Origin: Gilliamella sp. Pas-s25
GTDB taxonomy: Bacteria > Pseudomonadota > Gammaproteobacteria > Enterobacterales > Orbaceae
NCBI RefSeq assembly: GCF_009795885.1
Contig: NZ_WTEV01000026.1
Coordinates: 1 to 36,305 of the forward strand
Direction of reading: 5' to 3'
DNA: 36,305 bases
The position numbers and the translations under genes were made by a program. How positions within the stretch are numbered: position 1 is the stretch's first letter; each line of letters opens with the position of its first letter. The notes under the pieces are model-generated. The model made no database searches, was not told where the DNA came from, and worked only from the letters and a program-made list of their open reading frames with translations. This document shows, piece after piece, positions 8,055 to 16,204 of this stretch.

Positions 8055-8173
8055 AAACTAAAAGCGCCAATAAATTTAGTTTTTAACTAATTTTTGCCCA
8101 TAAGCTGTAGTAGCTCAAACTTAATCTGACAAACACTTACTTGAGAGGGATTTGTCCTCCACGTAATCATAGG

Positions 8174-8701
8174 TTAAATTTTTTCGGCATTAATTTGGAC
8201 ATATTTATCGAATTTTGCTTCTTGATCGGTGGCGTAAGACAACCATTCTTGAATCATTTCTTGAGAGACTTCTATTTGACGTTTTGCTAAGGCTTCTTGA
8301 AGATAGCTAATTGTAGTATCGTCAGGAGAGAGAATTCCTGCGCTTGCACCAGCTTCAACGGTCATATTACCAAGCGTCATGCGTTGTTCCATCGAAAGAG
8401 CTGAGATTGCACTACCTTTATATTCAATAATATACCCTTGACCTCTTCCTGTTCCTATTTTTCGAATGATATCAATAATAGACGTTGTAGGTATATTATG
8501 ATCTTCAGTTGATAGTGTTCTATCGGGTCTATGAACCTTTACACCTTTTTCTTTTAATCCATCAAATGCAGGTGGAGTATTAATTTCATGAAGAAAATGC
8601 AAATCTATATAGATAAGGACTTCGCTCGCTCCTAAGGAATCAACAATATGTGATTGCCAAATTTTCTGAAAAATTGTTTTAGGATTCATTATCTTGACCA
8701 A
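8174..8701 (-). pseudogene. LeuC-like isopropylmalate dehydratase large subunit, internally deleted
   Basis: The first ~70 residues (KTIFQKIWQSHIVDSLG...VLIYIDLHFLHEINTPPAFDGL...HRPDRTLSTEDHNIPTT) match the N-terminus of LeuC. The sequence then jumps in frame to the segment found about 120 residues later in LeuC (IIDIIRKIGTGRGQGYIIEYKG...ALSMEQRMTLGNMTVEAGASAGILSPDDTT). It stops at 'QINAEKI', where LeuC normally continues for ~170 residues. The GDSH region and all three iron-sulfur cysteines are therefore gone, so catalysis is not possible. Intact LeuC is ~466 aa; this is at most 175 aa. The start lies inside the end of the upstream MFS gene (ATG 8701 or 8689), suggesting translational coupling. 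The in-frame deletion keeps the reading frame open, which is odd for simple decay. Confidence 0.8.
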
Positions 8702-9914
8702 TAGACGTTAAAGGTTCTTTCTTTTTAGAGAATGAAATAAAACACAATAGAGCCGAAAATGTTAGAATAGCTACAGCTCCCCACACAGCTCCCCATCCGT
8801 AACCATGTGCGATACGGGCAACTAAAATGGGAGTTAGAAACGATGCGATAAATACGGTGGTACCAACCATACCTAATGCAGTTCCTGCGCGTTCAACGCC
8901 TGCTTTCACAGCAGCTTCGGTATAAGAAATACCATGCCAAGCGTGCCCAAACAAACCAGTTAGCATAAGAAATACAACACCCATATATGTGTTATTAACC
9001 ATTAAACAAAGTACCAAAGAAGCAATTCCACCACAGATGGCGTAATACTTTAACAATGCAATACGATTCTTTTTTCTGTCCGTATAGTAACCTGACCAAA
9101 TTCTAAGAATTCCGCCACCTATCTGAACAACAATGAGAATGATAGAAATCGATGCTAAATCTATATCGAGAACATCTCGCATATAGACCCCCCCAAATGT
9201 AAGTACAGCCATTTGAGGTACAGTTAGAAAACCAGCAGATATAACAATTCTCCATACTTGTAAGCTTTTCAGTGGCGAAGATACTGCGAGAGTCGATTGA
9301 GCTGCATGTTTTAATTCGGTATGTTTAGAGTTGATAAAGAAAACAACAACAAGGCCGGCAATAAAACCTGTGGCGGCTAACACAATGAAAGTTACTTCAA
9401 AACCATATGTATAGGCTAGCGAAGGAAGCAAACCTGTACCAATTGCGCCTCCAACTGGAATTGCAGTTTGGCGAACACTCATAGCAAAGCCACGCTCACT
9501 ATCATCAAACCACGACATTATTGTTCTACCTGATGATGAGTTAATACTACCACCAAGGGCTCCAGCTATTGCCAAAGCTACTGCCAAGTGTAAAGATTTA
9601 ACACCACCAAGCGAAGCCTCTGGTGTAAGCAATATAGCTATTACAACAAACACTACTGCTGAGGACCATAATCCTAGAGTTAGCACTATCTTGTCGCCCA
9701 ACTTATCTGTGAGGATCCCCCAAATTATCTCTGAAGCCGCAACCCCCAATCCCATCGAACCTAAAACAAAACCAAGCTCATATAATGAAAAATGATAAGC
9801 ATCTCGCATTAAAATTCCCGTTATAGGAATACCAGCAAACCCCATTGCAAATGTTGCTTGTGCGAGCACACCAATGCCAAGCACAAACCAACGATAATTG
9901 TTTTTTTTATTCAT
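8679..9914 (-). CDS. MFS transporter, 12 membrane segments
   Basis: This 411-aa inner-membrane protein belongs to the major facilitator superfamily. About twelve hydrophobic stretches are visible. The loop after segment 2 carries an MFS signature-like motif, GILTDKLGDK near residues 66-75, and 'WSGYYTDRKKNR' occupies the equivalent loop of the second half. The start has GAGGA upstream. The overall feel is of organic-anion or oxalate/formate-type carriers, but the substrate is not readable from sequence. It lies between a LeuA-like fragment and a LeuC-like pseudogene in one minus-strand unit. The cargo may thus have been a malate- or isopropylmalate-like acid (inference). Confidence 0.85.
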   Translation of the reverse strand: MNKKNNYRWFVLGIGVLAQATFAMGFAGIPITGILMRDAYHFSLYELGFVLGSMGLGVAASEIIWGILTDKLGDKIVLTLGLWSSAVVFVVIAILLTPEASLGGVKSLHLAVALAIAGALGGSINSSSGRTIMSWFDDSERGFAMSVRQTAIPVGGAIGTGLLPSLAYTYGFEVTFIVLAATGFIAGLVVVFFINSKHTELKHAAQSTLAVSSPLKSLQVWRIVISAGFLTVPQMAVLTFGGVYMRDVLDIDLASISIILIVVQIGGGILRIWSGYYTDRKKNRIALLKYYAICGGIASLVLCLMVNNTYMGVVFLMLTGLFGHAWHGISYTEAAVKAGVERAGTALGMVGTTVFIASFLTPILVARIAHGYGWGAVWGAVAILTFSALLCFISFSKKKEPLTSIGQDNES

Positions 9915-9960
9915 TTTTTCCTCAACTAAATATAGTAAATTGTATTTAAAATTAGATGGC

Positions 9961-9990
9961 TATATTTAAGGTGTATACATCCTAAATATA
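9961..9990. promoter_or_regulatory. Imperfect palindrome upstream of the MFS gene
   Basis: Arms TATATTTA (9961-9968) and TAAATATA (9983-9990) surround a central GTATAC with two mismatched positions per half. It sits ~46 bp upstream of the MFS start, where an operator or a stem in the LeuA-fragment/MFS spacer could lie. It does not share the core of the two sites at 10201 and 10333. Confidence 0.35.
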
Positions 9991-10064
9991 TCGTTCAACT
10001 AATTTGTTTTACGGGCTCTATCCAAACAATCAAGCCTATACAACCAATATCTGATGCCCATGAT

Positions 10065-10178
10065 TCATGCTCTGATCCTGATCAAAGCTATTTTAAGTTT
10101 CTGTTTTGGATTCATCACATTTTGTGGGGCCTGTTCCCCATCTCTTAACGTTGTATCCAGTATAAATATTTTTTTCAT
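10065..10178 (-). pseudogene. LeuA-like (isopropylmalate/homocitrate synthase) N-terminal fragment
   Basis: An open frame of 37 codons begins at ATG 10178, downstream of a purine-rich AGAGGA stretch. It encodes 'IFILDTTLRDGEQAPQN', which contains the DTTLRDGEQ signature of the HMGL-like TIM-barrel family (LeuA, homocitrate and citramalate synthases). It continues as MNPKQKLKIAL and then hits a TGA. About 480 residues of the enzyme are missing, and the ~150 bp before the MFS gene shows no further clear homology. It is the first item after the operator at 10201. It shows that this unit once encoded an alpha-isopropylmalate-type synthase, an MFS carrier and a LeuC-type dehydratase. Confidence 0.8.
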
Positions 10179-10200
10179 TTTGCTCTTTTTTTTCCTCTCA

Positions 10201-10228
10201 ATTTAATACAAACTAGTATGTATTAAAT
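10201..10228. promoter_or_regulatory. Operator B, 28-bp near-perfect palindrome
   Basis: Arms ATTTAATACA (10201-10210) and TGTATTAAAT (10219-10228) are perfect inverted repeats with eight bases between; only one position pair fails in the full 28 bp. The core ATACAAACTAGTAT (10206-10219) matches the core at 10337-10350. It sits just upstream of the LeuA-like fragment and probably controls the minus-strand unit. Confidence 0.65.
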
Positions 10229-10332
10229 CATGCAAGTGAATATTTGTATACAAATAAAATAAACTTAAGTATTAATAAAAAAATAGATTAATTAGTTGTT
10301 GTTTTTTTAAAGCGTGTAGTGTACTGTTGTTT

Positions 10333-10354
10333 ATCCATACCAATTAGTATGGAT
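10333..10354. promoter_or_regulatory. Operator A, upstream of the GAPDH gene
   Basis: ATCCATAC (10333-10340) and GTATGGAT (10347-10354) are perfect inverted repeats separated by CAATTA. The core ATACCAATTAGTAT differs from operator B at only two positions. It lies 35 bp upstream of the gene start. Size and symmetry suit a TetR-family dimer; the TetR gene is the second cistron of this unit, suggesting autoregulation. Confidence 0.7.
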
Positions 10355-10388
10355 GATGATGATAATATAAACATTACTGGAGGTAATG

Positions 10389-11387
10389 ATGACTAATGTA
10401 GCTATTAATGGTTTTGGTCGTATTGGGCGTAGTTTTATGCGTGCGTTGCATGAGAGTTCGCATAATATCAAAATTGTTGCGATCAATGATTTAGGTTCGA
10501 TTGAACAACTGGCTCATCTTTTAAAATATGATACGGCATTTGGACGTTTTACCAAAAGTGTCGAAGTAAAAAAAGGTTGCTTGGTAATTGATGGTCAAGA
10601 GATTGTTGTATATCAAGAGCGTAATCCTGAAAATCTCCCATGGGCTAAACACAAAATCGATATTGTACTAGAATCAACAGGTGTATTTAATGATGGAAAA
10701 AAAGCGCAAGCACATATCAAAGCTGGGGCTAAAAAAGTTCTTATCTCTGCGCCTGCATCAAATGTTGATTTGACCATTGTGCAAGGGGTTAATAACCACA
10801 TGTATAACAAAGATGAACATCACATTATTTCAAATGCATCATGTACAACAAACTGTTTAGCTCCTTTAGTTAAAGTACTACATGATAACTTCGGTATTAA
10901 ATCGGGTTTTATGACAACTATTCATGCTTATACACAGGATCAACATCTTCAGGATGCTCCACACCGTGATATGAGGCGAGCACGTAGTGCAGCTCAAAAT
11001 ATTGTTCCTACATCAACAGGTGCAGCGCATTCAATTGGCATTGTAATCCCTGAGTTAAATGGAAAATTAGATGGTAGTTCAGTACGGGTTCCGGTAATTA
11101 CAGGATCAATGATAGATCTTACTCTAAATCTAGAGAAAGAAGTGACAGCGCAATTAGTAAATGATACTATTAAAAAAGTAGTTAACTCAAAAAAAATAGA
11201 TGGAATTCTCGTTTATACAGAAGATGAGATTGTTTCATCTGATGTTATTAAAAATCCAGCTTCCTCTATTTTCGACGCTAAACTCACTAAGGTTATCGAT
11301 GGTAAATTACTCAAAGTTGTTAGTTGGTATGACAATGAATGGGGATTTTCAAACCGTTTAGTAGATACTATTTTACAGATTAAATAA
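10389..11387 (+). CDS. Type I glyceraldehyde-3-phosphate dehydrogenase
   Basis: This 332-aa enzyme oxidises glyceraldehyde-3-phosphate to 1,3-bisphosphoglycerate with NAD. The Rossmann start is NVAINGFGRIGR. D34 follows the second strand, which favours NAD. The catalytic cysteine is C152 in SNASCTTNCLAP, and H179 in TTIHAYT is the base. I chose the second ATG (10389) because GGAGG lies six bases before it; the first ATG (10386) is too close. The segment after the base, QDQHLQDAPHRDMRRAR, differs from the housekeeping enterobacterial GapA pattern. With its neighbours (TetR gene, operators, degraded island) this suggests a second, regulated gap copy rather than the housekeeping gene. An alternative is a host-replaceable, inhibitor-resistant isozyme. 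Confidence 0.92.
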   Translation: MTNVAINGFGRIGRSFMRALHESSHNIKIVAINDLGSIEQLAHLLKYDTAFGRFTKSVEVKKGCLVIDGQEIVVYQERNPENLPWAKHKIDIVLESTGVFNDGKKAQAHIKAGAKKVLISAPASNVDLTIVQGVNNHMYNKDEHHIISNASCTTNCLAPLVKVLHDNFGIKSGFMTTIHAYTQDQHLQDAPHRDMRRARSAAQNIVPTSTGAAHSIGIVIPELNGKLDGSSVRVPVITGSMIDLTLNLEKEVTAQLVNDTIKKVVNSKKIDGILVYTEDEIVSSDVIKNPASSIFDAKLTKVIDGKLLKVVSWYDNEWGFSNRLVDTILQIK

Positions 11388-11427
11388 TTAAATATAAGCA
11401 TAACATCGACTGGTGGTATGGTGTTTT

Positions 11428-12012
11428 ATGGTGAAAATGAATAGCAAATCAAGTTCCAAAGAAAAGCTAATCAAAGCTATGGCAGATCTACTATTAGAAA
11501 AAGGTCTATCTAGCACTAGCCCAAATGACATTTTGACTCGCGCTGAAGTCGGACAAGGTAGTCTTTACCATTATTTTAATGGTAAAGAGGATTTGTCCCT
11601 ACATGCAATAAAATATAATGTAGAGCAACTAATAAGTTACAATGCTTCAGTGCTAAATGCAGATAAAAATGCATATAATAAACTTTCAGATTTCCTATTA
11701 AAAGCTCGTAATATAGATAGAGGATGCTTGGTTGGTCAACTGGCTCGAGATAGATCTATTATGAAAAACCAAGAGTTAGCAGTAGAAGTTACTCGTGGAT
11801 TTGAGTCTATAAAACAAACTTTAGAAAGTCTTATAAAGCTTGGAATTGCTGAGGGTAGTATTTCTAATATTCTTGCGCCATTAGAAGCAGTAACACTTAT
11901 AATATCTACTGTGCAAGGTGCATATATTTCTGCAAAAGGATTGCAAGATGACTCATATTTTTATCTAACTATCAATACACTATTGAAGATATTTGCTCCA
12001 TCACATAAGTGA
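11428..12012 (+). CDS. TetR/AcrR-family transcriptional regulator
   Basis: A ~194-aa dimeric repressor. The N-terminal HTH is clear: LIKAMADLLLEKGLSSTSPNDILTRAEVGQGSLYHYFNGKEDL, with the recognition helix and the GSLYHYF motif diagnostic of the family. The rest is the all-helical ligand domain, including a CLVGQLARD segment seen in YxaF/LmrA-like members. The exact start is uncertain: in-frame GTG 11413, ATG 11428, GTG 11431 and ATG 11437 are all possible and none has a good ribosome site. It follows gap by 40 bp with no terminator, so the two are probably one operon. It is the best candidate to bind the matching palindromes at 10201 and 10333. Confidence 0.85.
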   Translation: MVKMNSKSSSKEKLIKAMADLLLEKGLSSTSPNDILTRAEVGQGSLYHYFNGKEDLSLHAIKYNVEQLISYNASVLNADKNAYNKLSDFLLKARNIDRGCLVGQLARDRSIMKNQELAVEVTRGFESIKQTLESLIKLGIAEGSISNILAPLEAVTLIISTVQGAYISAKGLQDDSYFYLTINTLLKIFAPSHK

Positions 12013-12066
12013 TCCTTGCCAAAAAAGTGGACAGAAGTTGCCTCTATGATATAAATACAAATAAAT

Positions 12067-12111
12067 ATAATAGCCAGAAAATTTAGCATCGAATTCAAAC
12101 AACAAGTGTAA
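12067..12111 (+). pseudogene. IS3-type OrfA N-terminal remnant
   Basis: A short frame reads ARKFSIEFKQQV followed by TAA. This resembles the N-terminus of IS3-family OrfA proteins, which commonly begin with a basic, aromatic, 'EFK' motif. No start codon or continuation is present. It faces a second remnant of similar type just downstream. Confidence 0.5.
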
Positions 12112-12116
12112 ATACC

Positions 12117-12203
12117 CTATTTACGGCAAAGCTCTTTAACAGGAATGCCTGCTTCTGCTTCTTTTAATATCGATACGATTTGGTGCTTTGTCATCTTTTT
12201 CAT
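12117..12203 (-). pseudogene. IS3-family OrfA (Transposase_8) N-terminal remnant
   Basis: From ATG 12203 the frame encodes KKMTKHQIVSILKEAEAG and IPVKELCRK, then TAG: the first 28 residues of a Transposase_8 OrfA, the HTH half of an IS3-family transposase. The remaining ~60 residues and all of OrfB are absent. It marks an old insertion at the right edge of the metabolic island. Confidence 0.75.
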
Positions 12204-12226
12204 GTTTCAATCTTCTTTTACTTTTA

Positions 12227-15200
12227 TCATAGGGAATTTTCTACTTTGTATTTAAATTTCCATTTCTTATTCAGTTCTTCGATTATTTTTTGGTTCAAAG
12301 CTGTATTTTCAAAAGTTGGTCTTTTAGCGATAAATAGGTTTGAAAAAAAACTTTGATTTGTAGCATCTTGCTCTATTGTTTTCAGTGCCTTATATGTTTT
12401 TTTGGCATCTAGACGCGGTATATGGTTACATAATAGGGTGTACTTATCATCTAATGAAAACGTTTCACATGAGAATAACTCGATTAATAAGTTATAACAA
12501 ATAGACTTAATTTGTTTAGTTTGTGTTGTATATTCTATGCATAATTGTTTTACTTTATTTTTTATGACATTAGTTGTGGAATTATAGTATTGATTATTCG
12601 TAATATAATCTAAATCATCAGTATTAAAATTATTTTCTAAAATGTGCTTTTGAAGCTCTACTGAATCCTTTGCATAATTAATAGAAATAGGATCATTTGT
12701 TAAACCTAACAATAACGTTTTGTGCGCTACACTTAAATCTGTTGATAATAGATTTATTATCTCATCATGATTAATTAAAGAATCATCCTCCCTGAGTTTA
12801 TTTATATATTCCTCAAAATTATGGGTAATAAGTTCTAAAATATTGTCTGGATAGTTTTCTCTTATAAAGTTCAGATCTTGTTCTTCTCCCAGCGTAATCG
12901 CTTTATGCTTAATTAGGATTGATATTTTTGTTTTTTCAATATGTTGATAATTAAAATCTGCATAATCTTTACCATTAAACCATGATATTAACATGCGGTA
13001 CTTAGTATCATCTAAACTTGAATTTATAGTTATTCTTCTAAAAAATAGACTTAGTTCATCGTCTTTAGGAATTAGACTTGTTAGATTCGCCTCGCTTGAT
13101 GATATATTTTTAGTGTTTTGATTGATAAAATGGACGAGCTGCTCATTGATTACTCTTGTTTCGCTTTTACCATCAGCTTCATCTTCTAGTTTATAATTGA
13201 AGAAATAGTCGACAATATTTTTTGCTGAATAGGCTATTTTTTGCTTTTCAAGCAGCTTATCCCAAACGCCCTTATCGGTTATTTTATTTAAACTAGTCAT
13301 AATGGAGGCAAGTTTATCGATATAGGCGGTTTTAACCACCAAAGAGATATCATTATGATTCAATATGAATAATGCAGTCTGTTCACTATCATCGATAGTT
13401 GGAATATCGGATTGAGCAATAGATAAAACTAACGCTTCAGTCTGATTCTGAAAATATAATTTAATTGGGGCATCATCATTTAATGCCAGTATAGTTTGAA
13501 TAATGTGACCATCAAAATGAGCCAGATTATATTGATTTTCTAATATATATTTGGCGTTAATATAATTTAGTTGATAGTGATTATTTTCTTCAACTAATGC
13601 TAATAACGCTGGTGTTGCATGATCGATTTGTTTGAATTGAATATCTAATTTTATAAAAGCATTAACTATTTTACTTAAATTGTCTGATGACTCATCAAGT
13701 AATTGAAAAATCGTATTCCACTCATCGTCAATAAATAAAAAATCAGTTGAGTTTTCAATGTGGTTTTTAAAATCAACGTTTTCATTTATTTCTATTGGTT
13801 GATTATGAATAAATGAAAGATAAAGATAAAGTTTCTTGTCAAATATATCGATAAAGTTCCATACGGATGGATATTGAATATTTAATTCTTTTATAAATAT
13901 ACAAAGATGCTTAGGAGTATACCTTTTATCTTGATTTAATAAGAAAGCATAGTATCTAGCTAAATATTCATTCACAAAATCAGTTTTAAAATATGACTTT
14001 AATATAGTAATAAATCGAGATAAATCGTCTGTCTTACTTTTTTCTAAGATATAATCTAATAAAGAGTAATTTAAAACAGAAATCCCAGTAAACCTATTTG
14101 CATTATCTGCATTCAATCTTTGTAGAACTATCTCCGTTTTTTTTAATTCAAGCTCCCATTCAGTATTGATATACTCATTAATATTACGCAAAAATAACGT
14201 GTCATTTTTGGACAATCCTTGCTCGTCAAACAAGCTGGTATAGTCACTATAATATTCATCAATATAACCTTGAATAATTAGTACACGTAAAAGAGGAAAA
14301 TAACATGAAGATGATAGTTTTTCATACTCAGCTTTATACTGTTCATATTTTTTATTTTCTCTTATCAGTTCTGCTTTTTCACTGATATGTGCTTCAAATA
14401 ATGCCTCAGTAGTAACGGTATCACCCTGATTAATCGTAAATATTTCTTTGATTTTTTTAGGTAATTTTAATTGTGATTTTTCTTGTTCTAATTTTTTAAT
14501 TTCAGCTTCAAGTGTTGATTTGTTTTTTGTGGGAATAATTTCTATTTCTTTCTTCCTTTCTTTGTATTCCGAATTTTGCTCAAGCTCATTAAAATATTGT
14601 TTGCAGTCATGTTCACGATAATAATAACTACCTTTTGAATCGCCGTTGGTGATTTTCAAATTATTTTTCTTTAAGGCATGGATAAACTCTTTTGGGTTTA
14701 ATGTAAAAATATCTTTTTTATTTATATAATGATATTCATCTTTAATATCCTGTGGGATATTGATAAATAAAGCGTCTAGCTCATCAATATTTTTTAGATG
14801 ACAGGTTTCTATTGTATTAATCTTTTCTTTTCTCAACTGAATTTCATTATTAATCTTTTTTAGTTGTTGTTGATAAAATTCACTTTGATAAAATTCATTT
14901 TTTTTCTGCTTTAATGATTCAATAATTCGATGAATCACACCTTGCCCTAACCCCAATCGCGTTAAAGCGTAATCTGCTGGAAAAATATTTTTATAAACGA
15001 TAATGGCTAATAAGTTTTCATTTTTAAACCAACCAGCGCTGTGGGCTAATTTAGTTTTATAAATGATATACTCGTTACAAATATTTTTTATCAGTCGAAT
15101 ATCATCTAAGTAATCAGAAAGGATATCCAAGAAAGTATTAGTAAAATCACTATAAATATTTTGGCTTTTAAACAGTTCATCCATTTTGCCTAATGAATTT

Positions 15201-16141
15201 GAGTTATCCATAACAGGCACAATCGGTAAAATATAATCAAAAAATTTTGTTCGCTCTTTTGATTCAAATATCTCATCTTTGATTAAATAGAAGAATTTAA
15301 TCGGTTTTGGTTTGTTTTTACTCTGTTTTTTATTATAAGTGTAATTGAGTTCCCTTAATTTATTAAGAATCAAATTATCATCATAACGGTCAATATCTTC
15401 AAAAACGATATAATCTAATTTTGATTTATCTAAAATATAAATAATTTCATTTAAATACTTATCAAAATAAGAGACATCACATTCCGATGATGAAATATCA
15501 ATTTCATTCTCAAAAATTTTCAGTTTTCTAATTAGGTTGTTACGGCTTTGCAGGTCAAGTATTTTATAAAAAATGAAATATACAATTGAAAAAAAAGAAA
15601 ATAATAGTAAAGCGATATTATTTTCTTTTTGCCAATTAGTTAGCCAAGTTTTATCGATAAAAATTAAAAAAGAGAGAATAAACGTAATAGCTCCCGCCCA
15701 AATTGCTTTAGTTAAAATTGTTGATTCACTTTTTACTTTAAATTCAGTTGCAGGAATTTTGTCTGGCTCAATTTGATGAATAAGTTGGTTGATAATTTTC
15801 CTTTCTAACATTAATTCATCTTCAAAGGCTAATTCATGATCTGTCTTTTTACCTTTAATTTTTGATTCTAATGTGGGCGAAAAGTAGGAAAGTGAAATGT
15901 GGATGCCATTAAGCTTTTTGTGATTTTCTTCATATGTTTTAATTACACTGCTTTTTCCTGCGGCATATGGTCCAGTAATAGCAATGTTAAGCAAATCATC
16001 TTCTTGGAATACAAAATCAAGGGCTTGGGTATAACCCTGCATTTCATCATCAGAAAGGTGTGTCGGTGTCAGTTTTTCAAAGGTAAGTTTCTTTTGGGAT
16101 TCTTGACTAGATGATTGTGCCCCACTTTGGTTATTTGCCAT
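12227..16141 (-). CDS. YobI-type P-loop NTPase, large membrane-anchored
   Basis: The protein is 1304 aa from ATG 16141, chosen because AAGGA lies nine bases upstream. An N-terminal P-loop domain has Walker A GPYAAGKSS at 57-65 and a hydrophobic strand ending in acidic residues (LDYIVFEDID, 242-251) as Walker B. Between them are two membrane segments at ~146-162 and ~176-193, as in the YobI/KAP-like arrangement where the NTPase domain is split by a membrane hairpin. The remaining ~1000 residues are helical with K/E-rich coiled-coil stretches around 430-460 and 560-660 and no further recognisable domain. Large NTPases of this build are often accessory and suspected in phage defence. It is followed by IS debris and preceded by a JAB-domain gene. 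Function is unproven. Confidence 0.75.
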   Translation of the reverse strand: MANNQSGAQSSSQESQKKLTFEKLTPTHLSDDEMQGYTQALDFVFQEDDLLNIAITGPYAAGKSSVIKTYEENHKKLNGIHISLSYFSPTLESKIKGKKTDHELAFEDELMLERKIINQLIHQIEPDKIPATEFKVKSESTILTKAIWAGAITFILSFLIFIDKTWLTNWQKENNIALLLFSFFSIVYFIFYKILDLQSRNNLIRKLKIFENEIDISSSECDVSYFDKYLNEIIYILDKSKLDYIVFEDIDRYDDNLILNKLRELNYTYNKKQSKNKPKPIKFFYLIKDEIFESKERTKFFDYILPIVPVMDNSNSLGKMDELFKSQNIYSDFTNTFLDILSDYLDDIRLIKNICNEYIIYKTKLAHSAGWFKNENLLAIIVYKNIFPADYALTRLGLGQGVIHRIIESLKQKKNEFYQSEFYQQQLKKINNEIQLRKEKINTIETCHLKNIDELDALFINIPQDIKDEYHYINKKDIFTLNPKEFIHALKKNNLKITNGDSKGSYYYREHDCKQYFNELEQNSEYKERKKEIEIIPTKNKSTLEAEIKKLEQEKSQLKLPKKIKEIFTINQGDTVTTEALFEAHISEKAELIRENKKYEQYKAEYEKLSSSCYFPLLRVLIIQGYIDEYYSDYTSLFDEQGLSKNDTLFLRNINEYINTEWELELKKTEIVLQRLNADNANRFTGISVLNYSLLDYILEKSKTDDLSRFITILKSYFKTDFVNEYLARYYAFLLNQDKRYTPKHLCIFIKELNIQYPSVWNFIDIFDKKLYLYLSFIHNQPIEINENVDFKNHIENSTDFLFIDDEWNTIFQLLDESSDNLSKIVNAFIKLDIQFKQIDHATPALLALVEENNHYQLNYINAKYILENQYNLAHFDGHIIQTILALNDDAPIKLYFQNQTEALVLSIAQSDIPTIDDSEQTALFILNHNDISLVVKTAYIDKLASIMTSLNKITDKGVWDKLLEKQKIAYSAKNIVDYFFNYKLEDEADGKSETRVINEQLVHFINQNTKNISSSEANLTSLIPKDDELSLFFRRITINSSLDDTKYRMLISWFNGKDYADFNYQHIEKTKISILIKHKAITLGEEQDLNFIRENYPDNILELITHNFEEYINKLREDDSLINHDEIINLLSTDLSVAHKTLLLGLTNDPISINYAKDSVELQKHILENNFNTDDLDYITNNQYYNSTTNVIKNKVKQLCIEYTTQTKQIKSICYNLLIELFSCETFSLDDKYTLLCNHIPRLDAKKTYKALKTIEQDATNQSFFSNLFIAKRPTFENTALNQKIIEELNKKWKFKYKVENSL

Positions 16142-16204
16142 TCTATATTCCTTATTATGATTTTTTATTTTTAAAAGCAATCAGTTTGTTTATAAAATGT
16201 ACTA

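Noticed and set aside
8174-8701. A functional aconitase-family enzyme
   Set aside because: The GDSH region and all iron-sulfur cysteines of LeuC are deleted.
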